A stretch of DNA of 64,000 bases from Burkholderia metallica (GCF_902832845.1 NZ_CADFDB010000008.1:248001-312000), one strand, 5' to 3'; counted from the stretch's first letter, positions 1-9,255 are shown. The notes: generated from the letters alone by a model not told the origin. Made by a program: numbers and translations.

Positions 1-31
1 GGTGTGCTTGCATGGGGCAATCCGTGGGGTA

Positions 32-63
32 AGGAAAACACGGCGCGGCAGGGCCCGCGCCGT
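32..63 (-). terminator. Probable Rho-independent terminator of the spinster-type MFS gene
   Basis: A perfect 9-bp stem (40-48 with 55-63) and a 6-nt loop. Read on the minus strand it is followed by TGTTTTCCTT, so it would end transcription leaving the MFS gene whose stop codon is at 171. The plus-strand reading has no T run. Confidence 0.6.
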
Positions 64-170
64 CATGCGATCGAGAATAGGGACGGGCATCGCATAAATC
101 AAATCGATAAAAAAACGATGCCTGAATCAGCCGGATGGATGATGGTCGCGACGCAAAATGTGCGCCGTAT

Positions 171-1568
171 TTAGCGCGCGGCGATCGCGCTGGCTGCTTC
201 GGCCGCGTGCGGTGCGGCTGCCGACGCATGACCGCGTTCGCGATCGAGGCTGCGGCGATAGTGCCGGCACCCGGCGGCGAGCAGTAGCGCGGCGAGCGTG
301 GCCGCCGCGACGTTGACGATCGACATCGAATGGCCGACCGCCGCCGGCGCGCCGAACACGCGGTCGGTGAACAGCGCGACGACGGTCGTGCCGATTCCGA
401 GCGCGATCAGGTTCGACACGAGCAGGAACAGCGCGGAGATCTGCGCGCGCATCTGGTTCGGCGCGAGCGTCTGCATCGCGGCGGTCGACGTCGGCATCGG
501 GAACGACGCGAAGAACATCGCGACGACCAGCGTCGCGAGCGACGCCTGCAGGCTGTCGAGCTGCGTGAACAGCGTCGCGGGGATCACCATGCACGCGGCG
601 CCGATCGCGCCGGCGCGCATCGGCGCATCGGCACGGCCGCGCCGCAGCAGCCAGTCGTTGAGCCAGCCGCCGCAGAACACGCCGGCCGTGTTCGCGACCA
701 GCAGCACGATGCCGAGCGTGTAGCCGGCTTCGACGGCCGTCATTCCGAAGCGGCGGATATAGAACGCGGGCGTCCAGCTCAGCAGGCAGTACAGCGTCAT
801 CGCGTAGAACGAGAAGCCGAGGTAGTGACACGAGAAGGTCGCGCGATGCGTGCCGACGAAGCGCAGCGAATCGCGCATCGACACGCGCCGCACGGCGCCC
901 GAGCGATCCTGCGCGAGCCCCTTGCGCTGCGGGTCGCGCACGGTCGCGGCGAACAGCAGCGCAACGAGGATCCCCGGCAGCCCGACGATCAGGAACGTGA
1001 CCTGCCACGCATGCACCTGCCCGACGACCGGCAGCGTGAACGCGCTCGCATGCTTGAGCAGCGCGATCACGTAGCCGCCGATCAGGAACGCAACGCCGCC
1101 GCCGATGAACGAGCCGAGCGAATACACGGCGATCGCGCGGCCGAGCTTCTCCTTCGGGAAGTAGTCGGCGAGCATCGAATACGCGCCGGGCGACAGCGCG
1201 GCCTCGCCGACGCCCACCCCCATGCGCGCGATGAACATCTGTACGAAATGCTGGCTCATCCCGCACGCGGCGGTCGCGACGCTCCACAGCGCGATGCCGA
1301 GCGAGATGATCCGCGGGCGCGCGTAGCGGTCGGCGAGATACGCGACGGGCAGCCCCATCACCGCATAGAACAGCGAGAACGCGAAGCCGTTCAGCAGGCT
1401 GAACTGCGTGTCGGACAGGTGCAGGTCGCGCTTGATCGGTTCGATCATCAGCACGAGGACCTGGCGGTCGACGAACGAAAAGACGTACGCGAGCATGCAG
1501 ATGACGACGACATACCATTCGTACGTATAGCGCTTGCCGTCGGCAGCGCGGGCCGTGGATGCGGACAT
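171..1568 (-). CDS. MFS transporter, spinster-like
   Basis: 465-residue inner-membrane carrier of the major facilitator superfamily, with about 12 hydrophobic segments. The first segment carries the FVDRQVL stretch typical of the spinster-like branch, followed by LADRYARPR, the MFS loop 2-3 signature, near residue 75. Members export or import small organic acids and lipids, and the substrate cannot be read from sequence. The start at 1568 has a CTGGAG ribosome site 7 nt upstream; an in-frame extension to 1730 lacks one and is not hydrophobic. It is divergent from the porin at 1981, and the pair may bring the same solute across both membranes. It is followed by a good terminator. Confidence 0.88.
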   Translation of the reverse strand: MSASTARAADGKRYTYEWYVVVICMLAYVFSFVDRQVLVLMIEPIKRDLHLSDTQFSLLNGFAFSLFYAVMGLPVAYLADRYARPRIISLGIALWSVATAACGMSQHFVQMFIARMGVGVGEAALSPGAYSMLADYFPKEKLGRAIAVYSLGSFIGGGVAFLIGGYVIALLKHASAFTLPVVGQVHAWQVTFLIVGLPGILVALLFAATVRDPQRKGLAQDRSGAVRRVSMRDSLRFVGTHRATFSCHYLGFSFYAMTLYCLLSWTPAFYIRRFGMTAVEAGYTLGIVLLVANTAGVFCGGWLNDWLLRRGRADAPMRAGAIGAACMVIPATLFTQLDSLQASLATLVVAMFFASFPMPTSTAAMQTLAPNQMRAQISALFLLVSNLIALGIGTTVVALFTDRVFGAPAAVGHSMSIVNVAAATLAALLLAAGCRHYRRSLDRERGHASAAAPHAAEAASAIAAR

Positions 1569-1980
1569 GCGGATTCTCCAGGAGCGGGCGGGGGAAACGC
1601 GCGGGGCGGCGGCCTTGCGGGCCGCGCGCCTGCGCGGCGCGAAAGCGTGCGGGGGCACGTGTCGGAGACGCAGCGTAGTCGGCCAAATTCGGCCGCCATA
1701 GCCGGAGTGACAGCGCCGCCACACGGGCATCTACCGACCCGGATAAAGAAAACACCAGGGTCGTGCGCGCGGGCCGCCGCGCAGCGCGCCTGCGGCGGGG
1801 CGCGTGCACATCATGCGACGCATCTATAAGCGTTATAGAGCGCATTGCGTCGACGTCCGAAATTGTCGTTCCTAGACTCGGCCCGTTTTCGATCGGCAGC
1901 GCCGGCCCGTTGCGGCGAGCGCGCCTCACACCACGCGGCGCGCAGCCGAACGGCGCCGGCACTTCTACGGGACGACCAAC
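1569..1980. promoter_or_regulatory. Divergent promoter region between MFS gene and porin, with palindromic box
   Basis: 412 bp without a gene. It holds CTATAA-GCG-TTATAG at 1824-1838, a perfect 6+6 inverted repeat that fits the T-N11-A pattern of LysR-type operators. The box is about 140 bp before the porin start, so it could control the porin or both genes. The regulator is not known; the LysR gene ending at 3144 is the nearest candidate. Confidence 0.5.
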
Positions 1981-3099
1981 ATGAACCAACCGAACGGGCG
2001 GGCCGACCGGCTTGCCGTACCGCTTGCCGCGCTGCTCGCGTGCATCGCGCTGCCGGCCGCCGCGCAGTCGAGCGTGACGCTCTACGGCCGCATCGACACC
2101 GCGATCGAATACGCGAACGCCGGGCCGAACCACGTGACGCGCATGGGCAGCGGCAACCTGTTCGCGTCGCAGTGGGGGATCAGGGGCTCCGAGGATCTCG
2201 GCGGCGGCTATGCGACGATCTTCAAGCTCGAGGACGGCTTCAACGCGGCCAGCGGCGCACTGTCGAACAGCAGCGCGCTGTTCGGCCGCGAGGCGTGGGT
2301 CGGCATCACGGGGCCGTTCGGCGGCGTGCAGCTCGGCGAGCTTTACACGATCTTGCACACGACGCTCGTCACGTACAGCCTGCCGGGCCTCGGCGCGGGG
2401 CTCGCGTGGGGCAATGCGACGAACAACTTCGTCGGGCCCGCGTTCCTGCGCGTGCGCAACTCGATGCGCTACACGTCGCCGCGCTACGCGGGCTTCATGC
2501 TGCGCGCGATGGCCGCGCGCGGCGCCAACGGCGCGGCCGGACAGCCGGCGACGCTCGGCGACACGTACGGCGCCGGGCTCAACTACGTGCGCGGCGGGCT
2601 GTCGGTCGACGTCGACTATATGCAGCAGAAGTTCAGCCCGGCGGCCGCGGCCGCACTCGGCGACACGAGCCCGGCCGCGAACGGCAACTACACGCTCGGC
2701 GCGATTTCGTACGACTTCCGCGTCGTGAAGGTCGCCGCGCTGTACATGCGCCATCGCGGCGGCCCCGACGTCGCGACCGCGATCGACAGCCAGAGCGCGT
2801 ATCCGCACAGCGACATCATGGAGCTGAGCGCGACGGTGCCGATCGGGCGTGCATCGCTGCTGCTGAGCGTCGGCCATTACCGCAAGGTTGCCGACAGCGA
2901 CGGCAACGCCGATTCGTACGGCATCCGCTTCGACTATCCGCTGTCGAAGCGCACGGTGCTGTACACGGGCGCCGCGATGGTGCGCAACGGCGCGCATGCG
3001 CGCTTCGTCGTGAACGGCGCGGCGGGCGGCGGCGTCGCGGTCGCCCGGCCGGGCGCGACCGCCAGCTCGATCGTCGCGGGCATCCTCACGGCGTTCTGA
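1981..3099 (+). CDS. Gram-negative porin (OmpC-like trimeric family)
   Basis: 372-residue outer-membrane channel. A signal peptide ends at PAAAQ-S near residue 29, then SVTLYGRIDTAIEYAN, the usual first strand of beta-proteobacterial porins. GSEDLGGGYATIFKLEDGF near residue 66 is the family's second conserved block. It is of usual length. The C-terminus SIVAGILTAF ends in phenylalanine as the BAM insertion signal requires. Its role is diffusion of small solutes. It is divergent from the MFS carrier and convergent with the LysR gene. Confidence 0.92.
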   Translation: MNQPNGRADRLAVPLAALLACIALPAAAQSSVTLYGRIDTAIEYANAGPNHVTRMGSGNLFASQWGIRGSEDLGGGYATIFKLEDGFNAASGALSNSSALFGREAWVGITGPFGGVQLGELYTILHTTLVTYSLPGLGAGLAWGNATNNFVGPAFLRVRNSMRYTSPRYAGFMLRAMAARGANGAAGQPATLGDTYGAGLNYVRGGLSVDVDYMQQKFSPAAAAALGDTSPAANGNYTLGAISYDFRVVKVAALYMRHRGGPDVATAIDSQSAYPHSDIMELSATVPIGRASLLLSVGHYRKVADSDGNADSYGIRFDYPLSKRTVLYTGAAMVRNGAHARFVVNGAAGGGVAVARPGATASSIVAGILTAF

Positions 3100-3143
3100 C
3101 CGCGCCGGCCGCACCGCGCCCGCGCGCGTGCCTGCTTGCGCCG

Positions 3144-4181
3144 CTACGCGCAGGCAGGCGGCTGCGGCGCGAGCCATGCATCGAACGGCGCCCGCTCGCC
3201 GATGTTGAACAGTTCGAGCAGCAGCGCGCGCAGCCAGCGATGGCCGGGGTCGGCGTCGAAACGCCGGTGCCAGTACGCATTGACGGCCCATTCGCCGGCA
3301 TCGGCGATCTCGTACAGCGCGCACGGCTGCCGCGCCGCGAACGTGATCGCGATCGTCTCCGGCAGGATCAGCGCATAGTCGCCGTCCTGCAGCAGCGCGG
3401 GCACCACCATGAAATCGGGCAGCGCCGCGCGCACCCGCGGCATCAGCGCGTGACGCTCCAGCAACTGCATCGATTGCGGATGCGACGTGACCGCGACGAA
3501 GCGCAGCGCGTCGGGCGCCGCGCCGTCGAGCACGTAATCGTCGGGCAACGCCATGCGTTGCGCGGTGCGGCGCGGCATCAGCAGCACGCAGCGCTCGTGC
3601 AGCAGTGCGGCGCGCCGGAAGTGGCTCGACGCGTCGGCGAACTGCCCGAGCGCGAAGTCGATGCGCCCCGATTCGAGCGCGACGTTGAGCTGGCATTCGT
3701 CGACGTGCAGCGTCTCGATCACGGCACCCGGCGCGCGCTGGTCGAACGCGGCGAGCAGCGTCGGCAGGAACGCGCTCGCCGCGAAATCGCTCATGTGCAG
3801 ACGAAACACGCGCTGCGTGCTGTCGGGCGCGAAGCGCGAGCCTTCGTCGAGCACGTCCTGCAATATCGCGAGCGCCTTGTCGACCGATATCGCGAGCCGC
3901 TGCGCGCGCGGCGTCGGCTCGACGCCGGTGCCGGTGCGCACGAACAGCGCATCGCGGAACATCAGCCGCAGCCGGCCGAGCGCGTAGCTGACGGACGGCT
4001 GCGTGACGCCGAGCCGCAGCGCCGCGCGGCCGACGTGCCGCGCCTCGTAGACCGCGCGAAACGTCTTCAACAGGTTGAGATCGAGGTCCTGCACACGCAG
4101 GCCGTCGGGCGAATCGCCGTCGTGAGGCGCGGGTTCGGGGCGGGCCGGGGCCGCCGGGCGGCCGGGAGCGGTATGCGTCAT
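3144..4181 (-). CDS. LysR-family transcriptional regulator
   Basis: 345-residue DNA-binding regulator. After a proline-rich N-terminal extension of about 30 residues comes DLNLLKTFRAVYEARHVGRA, then the helix-turn-helix recognition stretch GVTQPSVSYALGRLR, and a periplasmic-binding-protein-like effector domain. The RLRLMFRDALFVRTGTGVEP pattern resembles the NodD/LinR/PcpR branch. Its ATG overlaps the TGA of the upstream AraC gene by 4 bp (ATGA, 4178-4181), so the two are translationally coupled. It probably controls the divergent operon at 5296 or the porin/MFS pair; the inducer is unknown. Confidence 0.9.
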   Translation of the reverse strand: MTHTAPGRPAAPARPEPAPHDGDSPDGLRVQDLDLNLLKTFRAVYEARHVGRAALRLGVTQPSVSYALGRLRLMFRDALFVRTGTGVEPTPRAQRLAISVDKALAILQDVLDEGSRFAPDSTQRVFRLHMSDFAASAFLPTLLAAFDQRAPGAVIETLHVDECQLNVALESGRIDFALGQFADASSHFRRAALLHERCVLLMPRRTAQRMALPDDYVLDGAAPDALRFVAVTSHPQSMQLLERHALMPRVRAALPDFMVVPALLQDGDYALILPETIAITFAARQPCALYEIADAGEWAVNAYWHRRFDADPGHRWLRALLLELFNIGERAPFDAWLAPQPPACA

Positions 4182-5146
4182 CGTGTCTGCCTCGCGGTGA
4201 CGGAAGGCACGTGGCCGTAACGCCGCGCATATGCCTTCGCGAAATGGCCGAAGCCGTGGATGCCGTGCGCGATCAGCACGTCGGTCACGCTGCGCGCGTC
4301 GCCGCGCTGTAGCGCCGCGTGCACGGCGGCGAGCCGGCGTTCGCGCACGTACGCGGCCGGCGTGGTGTGCAGGAACGCGCGGAACGCGTGCTGCAGCGTG
4401 CGCGGCGCGACCCCTCCGACGGCCGCCAGCGCGGCGAGCGCGAGCGGCTCGCCGAGGTGCGCATCGACGTGATCGCACGCACGGCGCACGTGCGCCGGCA
4501 ACGGCGGCGTGCCGCGCGCGAGCGCATCGCTGTACGAATGCGGCAGGTGCGTGAGCAGCAGCGACATCAGCCACGCGGTGAGGTCGGCACCGAAGCTCGT
4601 CGCGGCCGTGCCGATGCCCGGCTGCGCACCGAGCCGGCACAGGTATTCGAAGGTCGGCAGCGCGAGCGCCGCGCCCGCGCCGCCGGCCGCGAGGTCGAAC
4701 TGCAGCGGCCGCGTGAGCGTCGCGTGCAGCATGTGCTGCAGCTTGCGTTCGAGCGCGCCGCGTTCGAGCCGCAGCACGAGGTTGCGGCAGTCGGCGCTCG
4801 TGCGCAGGCGGCTCGCGAGCGCGGGCGACGACACGGTCAGTTCGCCGGGGCCCGCCCGCGCGACTGCGCGGCCGGCCTGCAGCTCGCATGTGCCCGCGAG
4901 CGTCAGCCTGAACAGGAAGTGATCGGCGTCGTCGCCGAAATCGATGCGCGTTTCGCGGCCGTAGCACAGTTCGAGTAGCGCGCCGTGATGCAGCGGCACT
5001 TCATACAGCTCCGCATGAAACGGATCGCGGCCGTACGCGGCCATCCGGTGCGGGCCGAGCCGGTACGCGACCGCGCGTTCGACTTCGTCGGGCGCCTGCA
5101 GTGTGCCGAGCCGGTTCGGCGCATGGCGTGAAAGGGCGATGTCCAT
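4178..5146 (-). CDS. AraC-family transcriptional regulator
   Basis: 322 residues. The N-terminal 180 or so form an AraC-binding-like ligand domain (YEVPLHHGALLELCYGRETR, then a cupin-like core). The C-terminal 100 hold the two AraC helix-turn-helix units, ending HGIHGFGHFAKAYARRYG, the family's second HTH signature. It is the first gene of a two-regulator operon with the LysR gene and is divergent from the dehydrogenase operon starting at 5296, 149 bp away. That makes it the likely activator of that operon. The start at 5146 gives a complete N-terminal domain. Confidence 0.9.
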   Translation of the reverse strand: MDIALSRHAPNRLGTLQAPDEVERAVAYRLGPHRMAAYGRDPFHAELYEVPLHHGALLELCYGRETRIDFGDDADHFLFRLTLAGTCELQAGRAVARAGPGELTVSSPALASRLRTSADCRNLVLRLERGALERKLQHMLHATLTRPLQFDLAAGGAGAALALPTFEYLCRLGAQPGIGTAATSFGADLTAWLMSLLLTHLPHSYSDALARGTPPLPAHVRRACDHVDAHLGEPLALAALAAVGGVAPRTLQHAFRAFLHTTPAAYVRERRLAAVHAALQRGDARSVTDVLIAHGIHGFGHFAKAYARRYGHVPSVTARQTR

Positions 5147-5295
5147 TCATGGGCCTCGTAGCGGATGCGGGGGCGCGGCGGCCTGCGCATCGCCGCGATT
5201 GCGTTGCGTGAACGGGCGTGCCGTTGCGCGTTTTGAAGCGACGCCGGCGACGCGGCCGCGTAGTCTCGGAAGCACTCAATCACCGGGAGAAGACG

Positions 5296-6402
5296 ATGAA
5301 GGCATGTGTTCTGGGCGGCGGCCACGGCTGCCATGCGGCGGCGATCGACCTGCTCGAAAAGGGCCACGACGTGACGTGGTGGCGGCGCGATCGCGCGCCC
5401 CACGCGCGGCTGCGCGAGCTCGGCGTGCTGAACGTGACCGACTATCGCGGCACGCGGACCGTGCCGCTCGGCGACGCGCGCGGCGCGATCCGCCTGACCG
5501 ACGATCTCGCGGCCGCGCTGCGCGGTGCGCAGCTCGTCGTGGTGCCGCTGCCGGCCACGTCGCACGACGCGCTCGCCGCGCAGGTCGCGCCGCTGCTGGA
5601 AGACGGCCAGGTCGTGTTCCTGCCGCCCGGCACGTTCGGCAGCGTCGTGTTCGCCCGCGCGGCGGCCGACGCGGGCAACCGTGCGCGCGTCGCGTTCGCC
5701 GAAACGGGCACGCTGCCGTACCTCGTGCGCAAGCACGGCGACAACGACGTCGTGATCAGCGCGTACGCGACGCGTCTGCCGACCGGCGTGTTTCCGGCGC
5801 AGGCGGCCGGCTGGGCGTTCGACGTGCTGCGCGCGGGCTATCCGTCGGTCGAGCCGGTCGAGGATGCGCTGTCCGGCGCGCTGATGAACGCGGGCCCCGT
5901 GATTCACCCGCCGCTGATCCTGATGAACGCCGGACCGCTCGAACACTTCGACGCGTGGGACATTCACAACGAAGGCACGCAGCCGTCGATCCGGCGCGTG
6001 ACGAACGCGCTCGACGCCGAACGCATCGCCGTGCGCGAAGCGCTCGGCTATCGCGCGCCGCATTTCCCGCTCGCCGATCACTATGCGACCGACGGCGACG
6101 AGTGGATGTACGGGCGCGGCGCGCACGGCAAGCTGACCGATAGCGGCGACTGGCGCGAGAAGATCGATCTGCGTACGCATCGCTACATGCTCGAGGACAC
6201 CCGGCTCGGGCTGTCGTTCATCGTGTCGTGCGGGCGCCGCGCCGGCGTGCCGACACCGGTTGCGCAAGGGCTGCTCAGCATCGCGAGCGCGGTCGCGGTG
6301 CGCGACCTGTATGCGGAAGGCCGCACGCTGGAACGGCTCGGCCTCGCGGCGCTGTCGACGGACGCGATGCGCACGCTGCTCGACGCGGGGTACGCGGCAT
6401 GA
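5296..6402 (+). CDS. NAD(P)-dependent opine/octopine-type dehydrogenase
   Basis: 368 residues. It begins with the dinucleotide-binding fold MKACVLGGGHGCHAAAIDL, and the C-terminal half shows the octopine/nopaline dehydrogenase pattern (LMNAGPVIHPPLILMNAG near residue 195, then HNEGTQPS). Family enzymes oxidise or form secondary amines of amino acids with keto acids. The start at 5296 has GGGAGA 6 nt upstream; the in-frame extension to 5218 is arginine-rich and unlikely. Its stop overlaps the next ATG (ATGA at 6399). The real substrate is unknown; a catabolic role is inferred from the partner enzyme and two regulators. Confidence 0.82.
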   Translation: MKACVLGGGHGCHAAAIDLLEKGHDVTWWRRDRAPHARLRELGVLNVTDYRGTRTVPLGDARGAIRLTDDLAAALRGAQLVVVPLPATSHDALAAQVAPLLEDGQVVFLPPGTFGSVVFARAAADAGNRARVAFAETGTLPYLVRKHGDNDVVISAYATRLPTGVFPAQAAGWAFDVLRAGYPSVEPVEDALSGALMNAGPVIHPPLILMNAGPLEHFDAWDIHNEGTQPSIRRVTNALDAERIAVREALGYRAPHFPLADHYATDGDEWMYGRGAHGKLTDSGDWREKIDLRTHRYMLEDTRLGLSFIVSCGRRAGVPTPVAQGLLSIASAVAVRDLYAEGRTLERLGLAALSTDAMRTLLDAGYAA

Positions 6403-7409
6403 GGGCGGGCGCCGACGTGACGCGCGTGCACGTGCTCGGCGCGGGACGCATGGGGCAGGGGATCGCGCTCGTGTTCGCCTTTGCCGGGATCGACGTGACG
6501 TTGATCGACTTCAAGCGGCGCGACGCGGCCGCGCAAAGCGCGTTCGACGCGCGCACGCGCGACGAGATCGCCCGGCCGTTGCACGCGCAGGTCGCGTTCG
6601 GCCGCATCGACGCCGCACAGGTCGACGCGGTCGTCGCGCGTATCGCGATCGTCGCGCGGGACGGCGCGGCCGACGCGGTGCGCGATGCGCGCATCGTGTT
6701 CGAGGCGCTCCCCGAAGTGCTCGATGCGAAGGCTGACGCGCTTCGCTGGCTCGGCGGGCATGTCGATGCGCATGCAACGATCGCGTCGACCACGTCGACG
6801 TTCGTCGTCACCGCGTTGCAGCGCCATGTCGCGCACCCGGAACGGATGCTGAATGCGCACTGGCTGAATCCGGCGCTGCTGATGCCGCTCGTCGAGATCA
6901 GCCGCAGCGACGCGACGAATCAGGCCGTCGTCGACGCACTGGCCGCGCTGCTCGAACGCGTCGGCAAGAAGCCGGTGATCTGCGGGCCGGCGCCCGGCTA
7001 TATCGTGCCGCGCATCCAGGCACTCGCGATGAACGAGGCCGCGCGGATGGTCGAGGAAGGCGTGGCGAGCGCGGCGGACATCGACACGGCGATCCGCACC
7101 GGCTTCGGCCCGCGCTTCGCGGTGCTCGGGCTGCTGGAGTTCATCGACTGGGGCGGCTGCGACATCCTGTACTACGCGTCGCAGTACCTGGCCGGCGAGA
7201 TCGGCCCGCGCTTCGCGCCGGCCGCGAGCGTCGTGCGCAACATGGAAGCCGGGCGCGACGGCGTGCGTACCGGCGCGGGCTTCCACGACTACGCGAACGT
7301 GGACGTGCCCGCGTACATGCGGCAGCGGCTCGGCGAATTCGCGCGGCTGCTCGAACACCTGGGACTCGCGCCGGTGTTCGACGGCGCGCGGCGTGGCGGC
7401 GACGCGTAG
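6399..7409 (+). CDS. 3-hydroxyacyl-CoA dehydrogenase family protein
   Basis: 336 residues. The N-terminal NAD-binding fold VHVLGAGRMGQGIALVFAFAG is followed by the catalytic-histidine block LNAHWLNPALLMPLVEIS near residue 148 and the C-terminal domain motif GPAPGYIVPRIQALAMNEA. This is the short form, like 3-hydroxybutyryl-CoA dehydrogenase or L-carnitine dehydrogenase; a carnitine-like or hydroxy-acid substrate is possible but not shown. It is translationally coupled to the opine-type dehydrogenase by a 4-bp overlap, so the two probably act in sequence. Confidence 0.85.
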   Translation: MRAGADVTRVHVLGAGRMGQGIALVFAFAGIDVTLIDFKRRDAAAQSAFDARTRDEIARPLHAQVAFGRIDAAQVDAVVARIAIVARDGAADAVRDARIVFEALPEVLDAKADALRWLGGHVDAHATIASTTSTFVVTALQRHVAHPERMLNAHWLNPALLMPLVEISRSDATNQAVVDALAALLERVGKKPVICGPAPGYIVPRIQALAMNEAARMVEEGVASAADIDTAIRTGFGPRFAVLGLLEFIDWGGCDILYYASQYLAGEIGPRFAPAASVVRNMEAGRDGVRTGAGFHDYANVDVPAYMRQRLGEFARLLEHLGLAPVFDGARRGGDA

Positions 7410-7564
7410 CCCGGACGTCGCGGCCGCGAGCGCGCCCGGTGCCGCAGCGGCGCGTGCGCGGCGCAGCGAACCGGCGCGTCGCCTACCGGCCGGAAACGGC
7501 AACCGCATCGCCATCGCCATCGGCGCGGCGGCGCCCGGCCCCAGCCCCGGAACCGTCCGCGCAC

Positions 7565-8902
7565 TCACGCCGGATCGCCGCGGCTGCCGGCATCGGGCGC
7601 GACACGCGTCTCGCGCATCACGCACAGCGTCGCGACGGTCACGAGGCCGAGCGCGACGAGGAACAGCGACACCGGCCACGACGCGTGATAGCGCGCGAGC
7701 AGCGCGGTCGCGATCAGTGGCGACATCCCGCCCGCGAAGATCGACGCGACTTCATGCCCGAGCGCGACGCCCGAGTAGCGCACCTCGGTGCTGAACAGCT
7801 CGCCGACGAGCGCGGGCAGCGTGCCGATCATCGCGCCGTGGCTCACGGCCGTGCCGACCGTCAGCGCGAGCCAGACGAGCGGCGTCACGCGCGTATCGAG
7901 CAGCCAGAAGAACGGGAACGCGCACGCGACGAGGCTCAGTGCGCCGATCAGGTACACCGGCTTGCGGCCGATCCGGTCGGACAGCCGGCCCCACGCGAGC
8001 ATCGCGCCCATCTCGACGATCATCGCGATCATCACGCCGGTCAGCATCACGCCGTTCGGAATGCCGACGTACTTGCCGTAGACGAGCGAGAACGCGAGAA
8101 AGATGTAGGCGCCGCCGTTCTCGGCCACGCGCAGCCCCATCGCGAGCAGGATTTCCTTCGGATGACGCCGGATGCACGCGACGATCGGCAGATGCGTGTG
8201 CGCGCCCTGCTTGCCGGCCTGCTCGAAGTCGCGGCTCTCGGGCAGATGGCGGCGGATGTAGATGCCGATCGCGAAGATGACGATGCTCGCGAGGAACGGC
8301 AGCCGCCAGCCCCAGGTGCGGAATGCGTCGTCCGGCAGCGCCTGCGCGGCGAGAAACGCGGCCGACGACAGTACGAAGCCGCCGCCCACGCCGAGCTGGC
8401 TCCACGCCGCGTAATAGCCGCGCTGCTCCGGCGGCGCGTTCTCGCTGATCATCAGCACGCCGCCGCCCCATTCGCCGCCGGACGCGACGCCTTGCAGCAG
8501 GCGCAGCGCGACGAGCGCCGCCGGCGCCCAAACGCCGACCTGCGCATAGGTCGGCAGCAGCCCGATCGCGAAGGTCGACGCGCCCATGATCAGCAGCGTC
8601 CACACGAGCGACGCCTTGCGCCCGTAGCGATCGCCGACATGGCCGAACACGATTCCGCCGAGCGGCCGCGCGACGAAGCCGAGCGCGAAGGCCGCGAACG
8701 CGGCGAGGCTGCCCGCGAGCGGCGACGCGCCGGGCGGAAAGAACACGTGGCCGAACACGAGCGCCGCGGCCGTGCCGTACACGAAGAAGTCGTACCACTC
8801 CATCGCGTTGCCGGCGACGGAGGCGATGACGATCCGGCGCAGTTGCCGGTCGGCGAGCGGCCGGACGGCGCTCGGGGATTGCACGGTGTCGGTCGGGTAC
8901 AT
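7565..8902 (-). CDS. MFS transporter, metabolite:H+ symporter (MHS) type
   Basis: 445-residue inner-membrane symporter. It carries the MHS hallmark GNAMEWYDFFVYGTAAALVF near the first membrane segment, RPLGGIVFGHVGDRYGRK in loop 2-3, and a C-terminal half with LSDRIGRKPVY. Relatives (ProP, KgtP, ShiA) import betaines, dicarboxylates or aromatic acids with protons. The start at 8902 is preferred because the protein then begins 25 residues before the first helix; no strong ribosome site is visible. It is convergent with the dehydrogenase operon, whose substrate it might import. Confidence 0.85.
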   Translation of the reverse strand: MYPTDTVQSPSAVRPLADRQLRRIVIASVAGNAMEWYDFFVYGTAAALVFGHVFFPPGASPLAGSLAAFAAFALGFVARPLGGIVFGHVGDRYGRKASLVWTLLIMGASTFAIGLLPTYAQVGVWAPAALVALRLLQGVASGGEWGGGVLMISENAPPEQRGYYAAWSQLGVGGGFVLSSAAFLAAQALPDDAFRTWGWRLPFLASIVIFAIGIYIRRHLPESRDFEQAGKQGAHTHLPIVACIRRHPKEILLAMGLRVAENGGAYIFLAFSLVYGKYVGIPNGVMLTGVMIAMIVEMGAMLAWGRLSDRIGRKPVYLIGALSLVACAFPFFWLLDTRVTPLVWLALTVGTAVSHGAMIGTLPALVGELFSTEVRYSGVALGHEVASIFAGGMSPLIATALLARYHASWPVSLFLVALGLVTVATLCVMRETRVAPDAGSRGDPA

Positions 8903-9015
8903 GGCGGACTCTGAAGGGGACGCGGGCGCGTGCCGTCTGTCTGTGTGCGGCACTGCGGGTTAGTGTTGTCGGCCCCGCCGGCCCCGGTCAAATCCGCAGA
9001 AAAAGGGGCGTGTCA

Positions 9016-9165
9016 TCACTCCCGCAAATGATGGTCGGCGTGCGCTGCCGCGCTGTCCCGCAGCAGCGCGATCATCCGCTGCGCGAGCGGCGGCACGTAC
9101 GCGCCCGCGCGATGCATCGCGCCGATGCGGCGGTCCAGTTTCAGTTCGCCGGCCCGCAGGTCATG
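9016..9165 (-). pseudogene. Relic of a LysR-family regulator (C-terminal end only)
   Basis: The minus strand reads about 49 codons in one frame to a TGA at 9016-9018. It contains LKLDRRIGAMHRAGAYVPPL followed by AQRMIALLRDSAA, which resembles the last helix region of LysR effector domains. There is no start codon, helix-turn-helix or room for the other 250 residues. Upstream the frame runs straight into the outer-membrane relic that begins at 9163 on the other strand, so the rest was probably lost by deletion. Confidence 0.5.
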
Positions 9166-9255
9166 CTCGACCCGGCGACGCTCGCGGCGCTGAACCTGCG
9201 GCGCGGCGCGAGCGCGACGACCGGCGTGTCGATCGGGCTGATGACGCAGTTCTGA
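9163..9255 (+). pseudogene. Relic of an outer-membrane protein C-terminus
   Basis: About 30 codons ending TTGVSIGLMTQF and a stop. The alternating pattern and terminal phenylalanine are those of the last strand of a beta-barrel such as a porin. No signal peptide, start or remaining barrel is present. It abuts the LysR relic read on the opposite strand, so this looks like the scar of a deletion joining two genes that pointed away from the junction. Confidence 0.4.

Noticed and set aside
3129-3158. Stem-loop after the first porin as a terminator
   Set aside because: The 12-bp stem has one imperfect pair, no T run on either strand, and overlaps the LysR stop; support is too weak.
127-4230. A 1367-codon plus-strand frame across two genes
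   Set aside because: Arginine/alanine-rich composition typical of shadow frames in GC-rich DNA, opposite or overlapping well-supported genes.
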